Assembly (NCBI GenBank): GCA_903813345.2
Contig: CAIIXF020000001.1
Span: 20,543,915-20,607,914, forward strand
Source: Owenia fusiformis
Taxonomy: Eukaryota; Annelida; Polychaeta; Sabellida; Oweniidae
Reading direction: 5' to 3'
Length of the DNA stretch: 64,000 nt
A program made the position numbers and the translations under genes. This document shows, piece by piece, positions 1 to 12,453 of this stretch; within the stretch, counting starts at the first letter, position 1; every line of letters begins with the position of its first letter. Under the pieces are notes generated by a model. That model did not search any database. It was not told the DNA's origin and was given only the letters and a program-made list of their open reading frames with translations.

Positions 1-581
1 TTGACCAAAGTGCTAAAATGATTCTAGTGCTACTAAAGACTGAAGTGCTTTGGTGATTGTAGTGCTACTGTGACTTAAGTAATACAACAACAATGGTACA
101 TGATTCAAGTGCTGTATACTAGTGTATAGTGACTAAAGTGCAATAACAATGATTATACTGTGACTAAAGTGATTTAATCATTTTAGTGCATTTATGACTG
201 AAGTACTACTATGATTCTAGTGATATTGTGTACAGAACGTGAACAGTAATTGCATTATTATATTCAAATCAAAGGTATTGGGTAGTAGATCATAAATATA
301 GAATCATTTTGTTATCTTTTTTTTGCCATGGAAAACCAAAATTACTTTCCTTAGGGAATATGCAGAAATCTTCTTGAGATTCTACATAGCCTTTTACAAA
401 TTCATGAACATTTGATATTTTCAGTCTCTATTAGCATATTTGATATCTTGTTGTGAACAATTAATTGCTAAATATACTTCAATGATTGAGAAACAATTTA
501 TTGTATGTTGGGATTTGCTACTCAGCTGAGTTGCTGTTTTCTAGTTAATCTGTATTATTTGATTTGTGAACCAGATTACTG

Positions 582-1993
582 CAGGGTTCGTACACACCTG
601 GAAATGTCAGGGAAATTGATTTATTTTTCCAGGTGCTGGAAATGTCAGGGAATTTTAAAATTGGGTCAAAAAGGGCCAAAAATGTCAGGGAATTTTGAAA
701 CAGTAGATGTGTCAGGGAAATGTCAGGGAATTTTGTATCAATGTTGAAAGAATAATGTTCCAGCAAAATACATTTTAGGGCTATGACAGGATATAAGTGA
801 AATCCAAAATCATCTAGTTGTTTCCACAAATTGCAAATCTTTTCATTAGGGTTGGTTGAATGACATTAGATCTGGTATTGTCTATTTGTAAGAACAGTGT
901 GAACATTACACTGAAACCGAACAATAAAAATAATGTATAGATGATTTAATACAATTATGCTTTTTTATGTAGTAAGCTTAGTCTTAGGCCATTCAAAGTT
1001 AATTACTGGTATATATTTCATGGTTTGATGAGGGGTTAATCTGAGGGGGGGGGACGGGAGGTGAAAAACAAAAAAAATTCAGGGAGCTTTTTACAATGTA
1101 AAATTGTATTTATATTAAGAAGCTGTCTGTTCGACAGTCCGATCGTACGTCAGTCTTTTCAACTTTCAGGGGCTTTGTCAATTTTGAAAACCTTAGCACA
1201 TGGAAGTAGGCAACCAAAATGTGTGTGGGGTACTATTAACAGTTTTTGAATTTGGTCCAAATTTTTCTTCTTGTAAAGATGAACCCAGCATTTTACTTTG
1301 GCTCAAATTTTGTATGATGTAGCCTTAGGAACAAAGGACCTGCTCAAGAAGAAATATTCAAGATGGTCTCTGAATTCAAAATTGCCACCATTTTTTATGA
1401 AATATTTGATAATTTAAAGAAATTTGATTCCTGATAACACAAAATACTGATTATTTGATTTGGTATCATAGGCCTGAGCCTTTTCGTGATCTGGTGATGC
1501 TACTTGAGAAGGAATTTCTAATATGGTGTCAATTGTTTTGGTGTAATTTTCCCAAAAGGGAGAAGACAATAGTAATGCCAGGTTATTGCTAATAATGTTC
1601 ACAATGATAGTATTCAATAGAAATATGTTTCATTAGGTGGGAATTGCCCCTCAAGTGAGTTGCTATTTTTTTGATACATGTTGGCTATGCCCCTGTACAT
1701 GTATGTTTACCTTTGGCCTTATGCAATGTAAAATATGTAATATTAAAAATAAAATGTATCAGGAATAAATTGGTGAATAAGACTGCCTGTACAAGTAGTT
1801 AAGTCATGAGAAATGGTACTGAAGGAGAAACCCCAAATGTTTCATAATAAGTCTTTTTGTCTTGAATAATACAGTTTTTTGAGACTTTTTAGAGGGCGCG
1901 CGAGGAAAATTAGATCTGGAAATTTCCTTTTTTGCCTGGAAATGTCAGGGAATTGTCAGGGAAATTCATTTTGAAAAAGGTGTACGAACCCTG
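582..1993. mobile_element. hAT-like non-autonomous element, 5-bp TSD
   Basis: The termini are CAGGGTTCGTACAC and GTGTACGAACCCTG, flanked by the direct repeat TACTG (577-581 and 1994-1998). The matching block at 20.5 kb lacks this element, so the insertion limits are exact. Subterminal sequence at both ends repeats GGAAATGTCAGGGAA-like motifs. No transposase reading frame is visible in 1.4 kb. Confidence 0.85.
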
Positions 1994-2448
1994 TACTGAC
2001 ATCTATGATATGTTACAAGGGATAAGAGTGTACTACATAATCCCCTCCATAAGTTTGGCAACCTTTTTCCTCATAGGCTTACGTGTTGAAGCCCCTGTAT
2101 GTTTGTATTTTTATTTTCATAACCTGCAAAGTAAAAACTCACAATGAAGGTGGGGATGTAACTTGACTTTATTTCCAATACCTTCAAAGTTTTCCATTTT
2201 TTCCTCAATTACAATAGGTCAAAAATTGATGACAAATTTGATGAATTTTTGAAAATCGTCAATCCAATGTAAACCAATGGGAAATGGTGGGTTCAGGTTC
2301 AGGACAAATCAAATTTCAGGATACCTATTCAAGAAAACATCTAACAAAGATTATTTTTATTTAGAAAATAATATTCCTTTGGCATTGAGTTATAAGTTTT
2401 TTCTTTGCGGGTTATGAAAATAAAAATTCAAACAAAGAAAGACTTTAA

Positions 2449-3276
2449 AGGCCCCATATAAAGTTTAAACCACTTTGGCTTATATTGTAGTCTTACCCAA
2501 TGTTATCAAAGTGTGATATGTGAAACTTTTTTTTTAAATTTCAAAAAGTGGTTTTTGATAGACTTTTTGTTCCAAAGTTTGTGAATTTATTTTAAACCAA
2601 CTTTTAGAGGTCACTCATATCTACTAATTAGCCACAATTCATACCAATGTATAGCATTCTTCCCCCAATATTTTTTTCCGAAAATAACAAGAAAATCGGA
2701 TCATAAATAAGCGAGAAATGAACTTATCAGTGCATGAAAATGGTTCTGAGAAAAACGCATTTCAAAATTTTAGTTCTCATAGAAACCAATGGTACAATGA
2801 TATCTAAAACATAATTTGTTCTTCCTTTTAACCTGGTTAGACAATCAACATTGTTTTTTTATGAAAGTCTAACATATTTAGAAAAGATTGACATCGAAAA
2901 AAAAATTTCAATTTTTTTCAAAAATTTTTTGGTACCTTAGTGACATCACTAATGTTTCAAAATATTTTTGATATGCTAAAACATTGAAGTGGCCCATTAA
3001 ATATGGCATTTTATTATTGAAATAGTGTGTCCTTTGTTAAATCTTTGCATTGGTGTTAAAAAGATAATTTTTTTGAAATGCATTAAGAAATATTTGATGA
3101 TTAAGAAATTTCAACTTTTTTTGAAAAATGGCGGGAAATTTGAATATTTGAGAAATGAAATGCTCACAACTTTTTTGTTCAAAAATTTTTTTTGTTCAAA
3201 AATCTCTAAAATCACTTTTTAAGTCCTGACAAATAGCAAATGAATTATAAAAAAATATTTTCAAACTTTAGACGGG
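2449..3276. mobile_element. DNA transposon inside the left repeat block, 8-bp TSD
   Basis: It is present in the left block copy and absent from the right one. The direct repeat GACTTTAA flanks it (2441-2448 and 3277-3284), and the empty site in the other copy reads GACTTCAA at 21176-21183. The ends are only loosely inverted (CCCCATATAAAGTTT against CCCGTCTAAAGTTTG). The interior is AT-rich with no supported ORF. Confidence 0.75.
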
Positions 3277-3987
3277 GACTTTAACAGTTAAGCCTATGGG
3301 GAAAAAAGGTTTTCAAACTTATGGAGGGGAGATTACTGTTGGATGTCCATCCCTTGTAGTCAAAATGATAGTAGATATCGTAGTAGGACAACTACATTGC
3401 ATAGGGCTTGGCAGATGAAGTGAAGTGGACAATGAATAGTATAAATGATATTGAACGAATTTTAAACTCTCCTCCATAAGAGATAGATGTGCAACTTGTA
3501 TGTTGAAACAGAATTCATTTGAGACTCTCTTCATCACTTTTGGGTCTTAACTCTAAAAAGGATGGCACAACTATAACTTTTTATTAATTATTTCTGGCTG
3601 TTGTGAATTCCAACTTTACCCTTTACTTTTTAAAGGTATCCATTTGAGACTTTCTACATCGCTTTCACTTTGATCTAAACTCAAAAGAAAATGGCACAAC
3701 TTTAAACATGGGCTTTCATTATTACTGGTCAGAAAATGAGCTCAACATGTTGCTTGAAATGATATAAGCTTTGCAGCTTTGAATTTATTCCTAGAAATAG
3801 AGAAAATGAAAAAAAACTGTTTTAAAAAGTGATCCATTTTCCTTTTTACGACCACATTTTTTGTTTCAGATGATTTTTCAAAATTTCAAAGCTCCTATCA
3901 TTTGGAGCAAAAATCCAAATATTCTGCTGAGAGACCTTTCTGAAATGTCAAAGGGTCACAAAGGCATGATAAGATTTTGCATTTATA

Positions 3988-4115
3988 ATGTCACCACCAG
4001 AAGTGCTGACATATTGTTATAGTCTCCAATTTTTGGTGGACGGTGTTCGGCAGTCAGCATTACAAATGTTAGGCCTGTAACAAATTACAAGGTGGCATCA
4101 TGTTAATGCTTTGTC
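3988..4115 (+). repeat. Hairpin-headed interspersed repeat, copy 1
   Basis: It starts with a GTCACCACC..GTGCTGACATATTG hairpin, followed by TTATAGTCTCCAA and a later TGTAACAAAT. The same order is seen near 19418, 26173, 40846 and 54759. No protein or known end structure is recognised. Confidence 0.6.
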
Positions 4116-4494
4116 ATATTTGTTTTGATTAAACTAAACAATCACTTATAGTACTCTGAGATTTTAGCAATCAATTATCTGAGTTTTGTTACCAGAATAA
4201 GAATAGCTGCTGCCACGGCTCTGATCTAAGTAAAAACATTGATAGTCCCAACTCATCAGAGCCAGGGCAGCCCATCTAAGCTCCATCTGTCCTGGAGATC
4301 AAACTAATGGTATATGGTATTGTGTTATTATATTTCAGACAGAACAAGAAAGCTCATAGTGAAGTGATATCCACCTTACACAACTTGAACAAGGCAATTG
4401 AGTCTACCAAGGCAAATCCAAGTCTCACAAAGGCAGAGAAAGAAGCTCACATTAAAGAGCTGCAGAAAGATGTTGAAGAGGTAGTTACTATTTT

Positions 4495-4954
4495 TAGTGT
4501 TGTCGCGATTAATCGATACATCGCGATATACATCGCCAAAGCTGGTTCTGGCGATGCATCGATGTCTGAAACAAAACATCGATGTTTTTAAAAAATTTTA
4601 ATTTGCTAAAAATCGCCCTTTCTTATCTTAGCCTATCTTATTTTGACGCAAATTGCTTACCTTTTTTCATGTCTTATTTCATTTTCAAATGTTTTCTGAT
4701 ATTCTTTCGCTTTAAAACTGTTTTAGCTCGTCGAAATGAACCATTAATCTAAAAAAATTACTTTACTTTCATTTCACCGTTACTATGTTTCCGGATGTAC
4801 CAGCGTACTCTTATTAATTTGTTCTGTTCGATATTTTAGTGCATTAGCGTTCGGTATTTCTTTTTCTCGATGTACATCGCGATGTGCATCGATGTTTACT
4901 ACTGAAAATTGCCGATGCATCGATGTACGATTATGGCACATCGTGACAACACTA
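4495..4954. mobile_element. hAT-like MITE, 8-bp TSD
   Basis: The ends are TAGTGTTGTC and GACAACACTA with ACTATTTT duplicated at 4487-4494 and 4955-4962. Subterminal ATCGATGTACATCGCGATG-like motifs are repeated and self-complementary. It lies 14 nt past the 5' splice site of the methyltransferase exon ending at 4480. Confidence 0.85.
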
Positions 4955-5413
4955 ACTATTTTTACAAATGTATCAATTAACAATAAAACACCAGGGGATA
5001 GGAATTTTTTTAATATACTTTTAAAATAATATTTTTATAATGCAAGTCATCAAGCCAATATACCAATGGAATATGTTGGAACCTCCAGAAACTTAACAAT
5101 GTGGGGGACCTTCGTGAAACTGGAATATGAAGTTCTTGGCCTCATGAGAAGTTATTGGACTTCTTGTGGCATATGTGACCTTGCCCTATTGCAAGGTATG
5201 CCTTAAGGGCTGGTCATCTGGTCATTACCAGGTTACTTTTAATAATGAACAGTTGATTTTTTTCTCAAGGTAAAGGAAAATAACATTGCAACTGGTTTGT
5301 GGTGCTATTTAAACCAGCAGCTCTCAGGTCCTTGGGGCATACACTGCCCCACTGGTGTAAGTTGGGCTTAACTCTTTAACAAGTCCAAGTACTATATAAA
5401 TCATCATCCTATT

Positions 5414-5609
5414 CAGTGATCTACCCAGGATTTTTTCTCAGGTGGGTGCAAGATTCTCATTTTCACAATTAAGACCAAAATTGGTCAAAATATGCCCGTT
5501 TTACTCATTTTCAAGTGTGTGCAAATGAATTTTGAGGTGGGTGCATGCCTGTTTTCAAAATCTCAGGTAGGTGCTGCGCCCACTTGCTTTAATGCTTGGG
5601 AGATCACTG
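5414..5609. mobile_element. Short hAT-like MITE, 5-bp TSD
   Basis: The ends CAGTGATCTACCC and GGGAGATCACTG are inverted, with CTATT on both sides (5409-5413 and 5610-5614). It contains repeats of CTCAGGTGGGTGC. It sits 56 bp before the methyltransferase exon at 5666. Confidence 0.75.
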
Positions 5610-6502
5610 CTATTGTTCATCAACAAGTGCCTTTATTGAATCATCATTAAGTACTGTTGTTGTAGGCTGGGGGCATTGCAGTGTATCAAGTGGCCTCTAA
5701 GAGAGGAGAAAGCAAGCATGGGAGTTTCAACTCTGCAAAATGGGTTGTCAAGACACTGAAAAAACACAAAGTGAAACCTGCTTCAGTTGAGGTAAGAATA
5801 CTGGCATATCATCTCAAGTGTTTAAACAATTAATACTATACATGTAGTAATGTGGTGATTAAGATGTTTTTATATCCAATTCTAGAAGCAGTTTTATGGT
5901 AGAGGAAAATTTCAGAAAATGGTTGTTTGACATTACATTTAAAGGCACTTTACTTAAAGGCCCTATGTAAAGGGCCTAAGTCCATAGGTCTGATTAAAAT
6001 TCAAAGTATGCATAGCAAATGAAATTAATGGGTTTTGTAACATTTATTTGATCTACTGTAAATTGCTTTAATTTGCCTGCTATTTAATTTAACAGTAACA
6101 TATGGATATTGTAGGGCTAGCTAGTAATTCATGTGCCCAGGTTACGCTTGGGTGACACTTCAACAGGGAGGTTTTACCTTCATATATGAGCTAAGAAAAA
6201 TGTAAAAAATGAGGTTACAATTAAAATATTGAAAGAATTCTCAATGAGACTTAAGGTCCCGGGGACTTTTTCAAAAAATTGGGGGAGACTTAATTTGGTT
6301 GTTCTTATCTATCCGCTAAATCAGCCAAATTAAAACGGCCATCAAATTAAAGCAATTTACAGTATCCAATAGATTACAGTTTATATTGTTATACTTTATA
6401 ATTATTAAATCTAATCTTTTGTTGCAAATGTTTCTAAAATGTTCAATCAAAAGCATGAGAAATAAGTCATGTATTGTTGTATACATTGGAATCCTTGCCA
6501 GA

Positions 6503-9500
6503 TTAGATAATCCTGCAACACAGGAAGGTCAGGGACTTATATGGTTCCTTTCCTCTCAACTCTGCTATCTTTGGTCTTGATAGAATTCTCTCCAGATAGG
6601 CCTTCAATAAAGGGTATGGTTCAAGGATTGTCGAATCTACTGCTAGACATGTGTCTAGGAAGTCGGCTATTTTGTAATCAGCAAAGGAAATCTTTTCTCC
6701 CACTAGAAATCCTGTTCCACCATTATTTTTCTCCAGTTCATTCTAAGATAGAAAGTTATATTTGGTAAGATTGCCTGTCTGATGCTATTGACCAATAGTT
6801 TTCAGCTTAGCTTGTATGGTTTAATTTTTGAGTCAATTAGAGAAAATAAATACGGGGCCAAAAATTTGCATTGCGAGTTGTCTAGATTAGAAATATGTTC
6901 AGCAGATACAGGTGTTTTACTGTTTTAAAAAACCTTATAGAGAGAAATATTTCATTGATTTGTGAACATTGAAAAGTTTTCTTGAGATGCATTAGTAATA
7001 TACCATCTCAAACTCACCTCCAGAGGTCTGAGGTTATCTGGGAGGATGAACCTCACAAGCTTTTCTCTCTGGGTGGCATGCTATAAAAGCAAATTTAATT
7101 AAATTCAATAAATTCATGAAAGATATATGATTCTCAAGTAGTCTCGGAAATTGATGTAACAGTCCAGTCCTGGTGACTGGCTTTGATGTGAACTTACTTT
7201 TGTTTAGACTAAGTCTTTTAGATATATTTTGAACACTTCTAAACATGCTTTTATTTGATGTATATTAACATGTTCTTGACATATGGACTGACATTAATTC
7301 AGTTTGACAAGGGGTTTGGCATTAATTCAGATGAGAAGAGTTTTGGCATTAATTCAGTTTTAGAAGAGTTTTGGCATTAATTCAGATGAGAAGAGTTTTG
7401 GCATTAATTCAGATGAGAAGAGTTTTGGCATTAATTCAGTTTGACAAAAGTTTTGGCATTAATTCATTTTGAGAAGAGTTTTGGCATTAATTCATTTTGA
7501 GAAGGGTTTTGGCATTAATTCAGTTTGAGAAGAGTTTTGGCATTAATTCAGTTTGAGAAAAGTTTTGCCATTAATTCAGTTTGACAAGGGTTTTGGCATT
7601 AATTCAGTTTGACAAAAGTTTTGGCATTAATTCAGTTTGACAAGGGTTTTGGCATTAATTCAGTTAGAGAAGAGTTTTGGCATTAATTCAGTTTGAGAAG
7701 AGTTTTGGCATTAATTCAGATGAGAAGAGTTTTGGCATTAATTCAGTTTGACAAGGGTTTTGGCATTGATTCAGTTTGACAAGGGGTTTGGCATTAATTC
7801 AGATGAGAAGAGTTTTGGCATTAATTCCGTTTGACAAGGGTTTTGGCATTAATTCAGTTTGAGAAGAGTTTTGGCATTAATTTAGATGAGAAGAGTTTTG
7901 GCATTTATTCAGTTTGACAAAAATTTTGGCATTGATTCAGTTTGACAAGGGTTTTGGCATTAATTCAGTTTGAGAAGAGTTTTGGCATTAATTCGGTTTG
8001 AGAAGAGTTTTGGCATTTATTCAGTTTGACAAAAGTTTTGGCATTGATTCAGTTTGACAAGGGTTTTGGCATTAATTCAGATGAGAAGAGTTTTGGCATT
8101 AATTCAGTTTGACAAGAGTTTTAAAGTACATGTAGGTTTCAGATAAGTCCTTCCCTTAACACTGAATATTTCATCCAGATACAGTAACCTTATTTTAATC
8201 AAGTAATATCATATTCAGATCATAAATAGATTGAATATGTACTTACATAGTCACCATAAGCCCTCACATATATCTGCTCCCTCCCTTCGCTCTCATGCTC
8301 AATTAGAATATCTATCTGGGTAACATCATCTTCAGTTGTACCATACAGGTCATACTTCCTGGCCAGATAGCGCAAGATTGCATTGGTCTGTGATATCACT
8401 TGGCCCTCTGGGGTCTTGAGCACAGGTAACACATTGAATGGCTGGAGTATAAAACCTTTCAACATTGACCTGTATGATTTCAAATAACCCCACTGCTTTG
8501 AATGTTTGCAGGTTTGCAATAACGCAGATGCGAGTAGGTAGTTACCAGATTCACCACCAGGTGGCTCGTTCAGGTCAGATAGCATGGCGGGTATAGTAGA
8601 AAGTTCCCTTTAACTTAAATTACATCTATTTGCGTGGTTCAATTTTCATATAACCCTCATGTATCTAATAGTTATGCAAATGAAAATATGTCCAGTAAAA
8701 GAAAATGCTATCTGTCCAATACAAGAGAAGATAATTCACTTTTTGTGATTTTGTAACATGGGGTCTATGAGGAATCAACCCGAACAAGAAGTCACATTTT
8801 CAAAAAAAATTAAATTTTCAAAGCTGATAGACAATTTTCGAAAACATGTTTCTAGATGTACTTTTACATGCAGATTTCAAATATGACATCATTTTGACTG
8901 AATTTTGAATATTTAATAACGTAAATCAAGATTATTTCTACTCGCATCTAGTCTATTGCAATGTGTTAAAGAAACAGGCAGTGCTACTTTAAAGAATAGT
9001 TGTAATTTTGTAATTTATCAAATAGTTACGAAATTAAACTTTTTTTTACATTTGACAAATGATTGTTAATCCAGCTGATTAATAGGAACATATTTATCAC
9101 CTTGACAACAGTCCAGGGAAAGTGGGGAAATTTATATAATTCAATAAAAAGAATTCTGGCTTCATTTTTCCAAATTTTTAGTCAGTAGATATCCTTTAAG
9201 ATTAAAGCTATCTATATGATTTTCAAAAAAATGATTTACATGGTTCAGACTCAAAATATATGTTGTATCTGGGTATCATCATATTTGATCTTTCATTTGA
9301 TATAAAGTACATTTTTAAATGATCAATCAAAACATTTTCCTGTGTTTTGTTCAATAGGGAAAATAAATGCATATGATATCGAGAGGGAAATGGTCTGGCA
9401 AGTGATGTCCATTGAGGAATTGACCAGTAGCGTGCATTTTTGAAAACCCGAGATTACCTAATAAGGAATGAAGTATTTTTTAGTTGAAGTCTGAAATGAG

Positions 9501-10260
9501 AATGTGATACTCAATCTTATAACATTTAGAATTGAACTATAATTCAAAACCAGATCACCAAAATATATTACAAAAACTCTTTCACAAAATACTCCAAGCC
9601 TGACGAGCATGCTCACTATTTCTTATATCAATGATATCATCCATACACTGCAGTGTTTATAATAAGACCAAGGTTCAAGATTAAGCTCAAAAATTACAGT
9701 TTGTTTGTAAAACATCTAACCAGGCCATTGAGGCCAACCTGTCTCAAGTGGATCATAAATTAAAGTAATATTCAATGCAAAACTATGATTTTAAGAAATC
9801 TACCTACCACCTCAGGTTTGAGTTTTTTCCATTCTTCACTGTAGCTATAATCTTTATCAAATGAATGGTTAAAGATTTTATCCAGTGTAATCGGATTTAC
9901 TTTAGCATCAGCTTCAGCAGCTTCAGAAAAAACTGGTATGATGGAATCATCATGAGGAATATCATTATCTGCTAGCAGATACCTTATTGGTTGACCTCTA
10001 CCTTTAAATATAGCATATAATAGACTGAATGTTTAGTATTTCTTGCTCACCTCTAAATTCGTATTTTCAGCCTGCCCAAATTTAGAACTTTCAAAGTAGA
10101 CAACTTTAAAAGATAAGAAATTAGAAAAATCAATGATGTATGTCGCTTTAAGGAAGGTATTCAGTCATCCTATGCATGCAATCATTGAATAATTGAAACA
10201 TCTGCAATTGCATTTATCTCTTACCCTTGCAGTCAAAGTAAATGTGCTTCAAGATAGACA
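6503..10260 (-). CDS. Cytosolic glutathione S-transferase (pi/sigma-like)
   Basis: Exons on the minus strand, 5' to 3': 10260-10225, 10001-9808, 8441-8247, 7080-7018, 6742-6503. All phases join. The first listed exon begins with TG, so the start codon is probably split, its A lying in an unseen upstream exon; that would give 242 residues. The N-terminal thioredoxin-like domain has IYFDCKGRGQPIR with the catalytic Tyr, then PFNVLPVL with the cis-Pro and SQTNAILRYLARK, the glutathione-binding SNAIL-type motif. The C-terminal helical domain has FLVGEKISFADYKIADF, YPLLKAYLERI and SRPKIAEL. Family role: conjugation of glutathione to electrophiles in the cytosol. The protein is some 25 residues longer than usual because of an acidic stretch in the N-domain (about residues 25-65). 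The whole gene lies on the opposite strand inside an intron of the Bmt2-like gene. Confidence 0.9.
7285..8125. repeat. Satellite of 27-28 bp units (about 30 copies)
   Basis: The repeat is TTTTGGCATTAATTCAG followed by TTTGAGAAGAG, TTTGACAAGGG or ATGAGAAGAG, which makes 28- and 27-bp unit types interspersed. It occupies the GST intron between the exons at 7018 and 8247, ending about 120 bp from the latter. No spacer-repeat alternation, so not CRISPR. Confidence 0.95.
8442..9807. other. GST intron without recognised content
   Basis: AT-rich noncoding sequence. No further exon, bounded transposon or RNA gene seen. Confidence 0.5.
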
Positions 10261-10928
10261 CTGAAAAACATAAAAAATATATGTAGCTGCTAAGGTTATA
10301 GTACATGAATGCTTATTATTAAGGTGTTTGGTGAGGCTGATAGTGATTATAATTTCTATGTAAAACCTTCCCTACTTCAAAATAACCTTGTATAGTGCTA
10401 TGTAAATGTTAGCAGTTACAGTTTCTGTAGTCCAGTCCATGGTTACCACGGTATGTTAATGAAACATATTATTGATTCCATATTGGTAGACCCATAAGTT
10501 GCCTTTTGTACTCTCATGTAAAATGATGACAAATTATTTTACTCACTTTTAAGATTGACTCTTACACATTTGCTGACTGAACCTCCTAGTAAGACAGACA
10601 GAAGTTTGTACTTTTTGTTTTATGGTGTTCAAATGTCATTAAAATGTTATTCAGATTGTCACCAATAATTTGACAATCATTGAATTAAGTCAACCTGACT
10701 TATATGATATAAATCAGTTTGACTAAACTCAATGTCCAAATCATACTCACTTGCACCAGTAGGGGTTTGCTTTAGTGAATGAGGTGGGAATAGGGTGAGA
10801 ATAGAACATATGAAATGTATGGGGGAATAAATGAAATAGGATGGGAAGGGGAATCAAAGAGAAGAGAAATGCAAAAGTCAAGGCAGGTTGTATAGGTGGG
10901 ATTGGGGGAATGTTAATGCAACGAATAG

Positions 10929-11535
10929 GAAGGGAGTCAATGGGTATGGAAGTTGAGGCTAGGTAAACAGGTACAAAAAGGAGGTTGAGGCAATGGGTAT
11001 GGGAATTGAGGGTAGGTAAACAGGTACAAAAAGGGAGTTGAGGCAATGGGTATGGGAATTGAGGGTAGGTAAACAGGTACAAAAAGGGAGTTGAGGCAAT
11101 GGGTATGGGAATTGAGGCTAGGTAAACAGGTACAAAAAGGGAGTTGAGGCAATGGGTATGGGAATTGAGGCTAGGTAAACAGGTACAAAAAGGGAGTTGA
11201 GGCAATGGGTATGGGAATTGAGGCTAGGTAAACAGGTACAAAAAGGAGGTTGAGGCAATGGGTATGGGAATTGAGGCTAGGTAAACAGGTACAAAAAGGG
11301 AGTTGAGGCAATGGGTATGGGAATTGAGGCTAGGTAAACAGGTACAAAAAGGGAGTTGGGGCAATGGTTATGGGAATTGAGGCTAGGTAAACAGGTACAA
11401 AAAGGGAGTTAAGGCAATGGTTATGGGAATTGAAGTAAGTAGGGGAAGAGAAACAGGGAGAAGGGAGTTGGGGCGATGGATATGGAAGTTTTAGTAGAGG
11501 GAAGAGGAACAAGAAGGGAGTTGAGGTGAGGGGAA
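10929..11535. repeat. 53-bp minisatellite, about 11 units
   Basis: Units contain GGCAATGGGTATGGGAATTG and AGGTAAACAGGTACAAAAA at a 53-bp period, becoming degenerate after about 11430. Since 53 is not a multiple of three, the long antisense reading frames through it are by-products of repetition. It lies in the Bmt2-like intron between the GST 5' end and the exon at 11706. Confidence 0.95.
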
Positions 11536-11959
11536 TCAATTGTAGTCAAATGAATGGAAAAGTGATAAAGGAGAAAGTCAAGTCAGCGGAGTGGAAACTT
11601 TGAAAACTATATCTTGGCATTTGTGTCTACCCCAAGTACAGTACATAATGAGTGCAATTTTACTTGATATAATGAGTCAACTACAGGTTTTATTTATATT
11701 CACAGGAGAAGCATCTGCAGTTGCTGGATGTTGGAGCCTTGGATGAGAATTACCAGAAATGGAAGTCTTGGATATGCCCTACAGCAATAGATCTGAATCC
11801 CCAATCTCCAGCTATTCTCCAGGCTGATTTCCTAGACTTTAAGGTTAGTAATCAGGATATTAAATTATTCAATGAATTTGCTTCAACTTTTTCAGTTAGG
11901 CTTCTTGAAATATAATTCGCTGAGGATATATGATTTTAATTTGGTATAAGGGTGGAATG

Positions 11960-12453
11960 CAGGCCTGTCAACTGTCCCGCAATTTGCGTATTTGTCACGC
12001 ATTTGCTGAAGAATTTGAAGTCACGCCAGTTATTTTTGCGTGACAGAAAATGTCACGCAAATACGCATTTTACCTGGTAATTGTCAAGCAAAAATATTTC
12101 TGTAGAAAAATTTCAAAAAAAGATCGTCTGCACAGCAAAAATACGAACGCCGGAAAAAATGTACGCATTTCGTTCGGACTTTTCACGCGAATTACGTATA
12201 TGTCCCGCATTCCGTTCGAAAATTTTCGTACCTCCCCCCCCCCCCCCCGTTGATGGATGTTTGAAACGCGAGCGTAGCGATCGCGAAAAATTTGAGGTGT
12301 TCAAAATTTGGCAAGATGTAATAATATGGAAACCAAGGTGTTCAAAATTTGGATAAAGGTGTTCAGATTTGGACCAAGGTGTCCACATTTTGAGGGGAGG
12401 TGTTCAACATTTCCAAGTCACTCATGTTAGGTGTTCCCAAGTTGACAGGCCTG
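11960..12453. mobile_element. CAGGCCTGTCAA element, intact intronic copy, 6-bp TSD
   Basis: The ends are CAGGCCTGTCAAC and GTTGACAGGCCTG, flanked by GGAATG at 11954-11959 and 12454-12459. It includes a C-run near 12233-12248. A second copy in opposite orientation splits the exon at 18.5 kb, and a partial third lies at 13893-14053. The TIR and the 6-bp TSD suggest a hAT-type family with short TSDs; no transposase is present. Confidence 0.9.

Larger units (their letters stand above)
1..3730. repeat. Left copy of a direct-repeat block, interrupted by two transposons
   Basis: Bases 1-240, 430-581, 1994-2448 and 3285-3730 recur in the same order and orientation at 19959-21626. The window begins inside this copy, so its true left edge is unknown. 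The first 240 bases are a degenerate short-period array of motifs such as AAGTGCT and TGATTCTAGTG. An internal inverted repeat pairs about 2030-2135 with 2395-2440 plus 3286-3335 (TCCCCTCCATAAGTTTG against its complement). No coding potential is convincing. It could be a transposon remnant or a segmental duplication. Confidence 0.8.

Noticed and set aside
7285-8125. Regular repeat array considered as CRISPR
   Set aside because: Units are directly contiguous with no unique spacers, and the DNA is eukaryotic.
10747-11539. Three long antisense frames rich in LPFCTCLP repeats
   Set aside because: They are translations of a 53-bp minisatellite; the frame changes each unit, so the ORFs are artefacts.
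12050-12388. Similar frames (MSRKYAFYLVIVKQ..) here and at 18562-18900
   Set aside because: Both lie in copies of the same short transposon, diverge by frameshifts after about 35 codons, and show no known domain.
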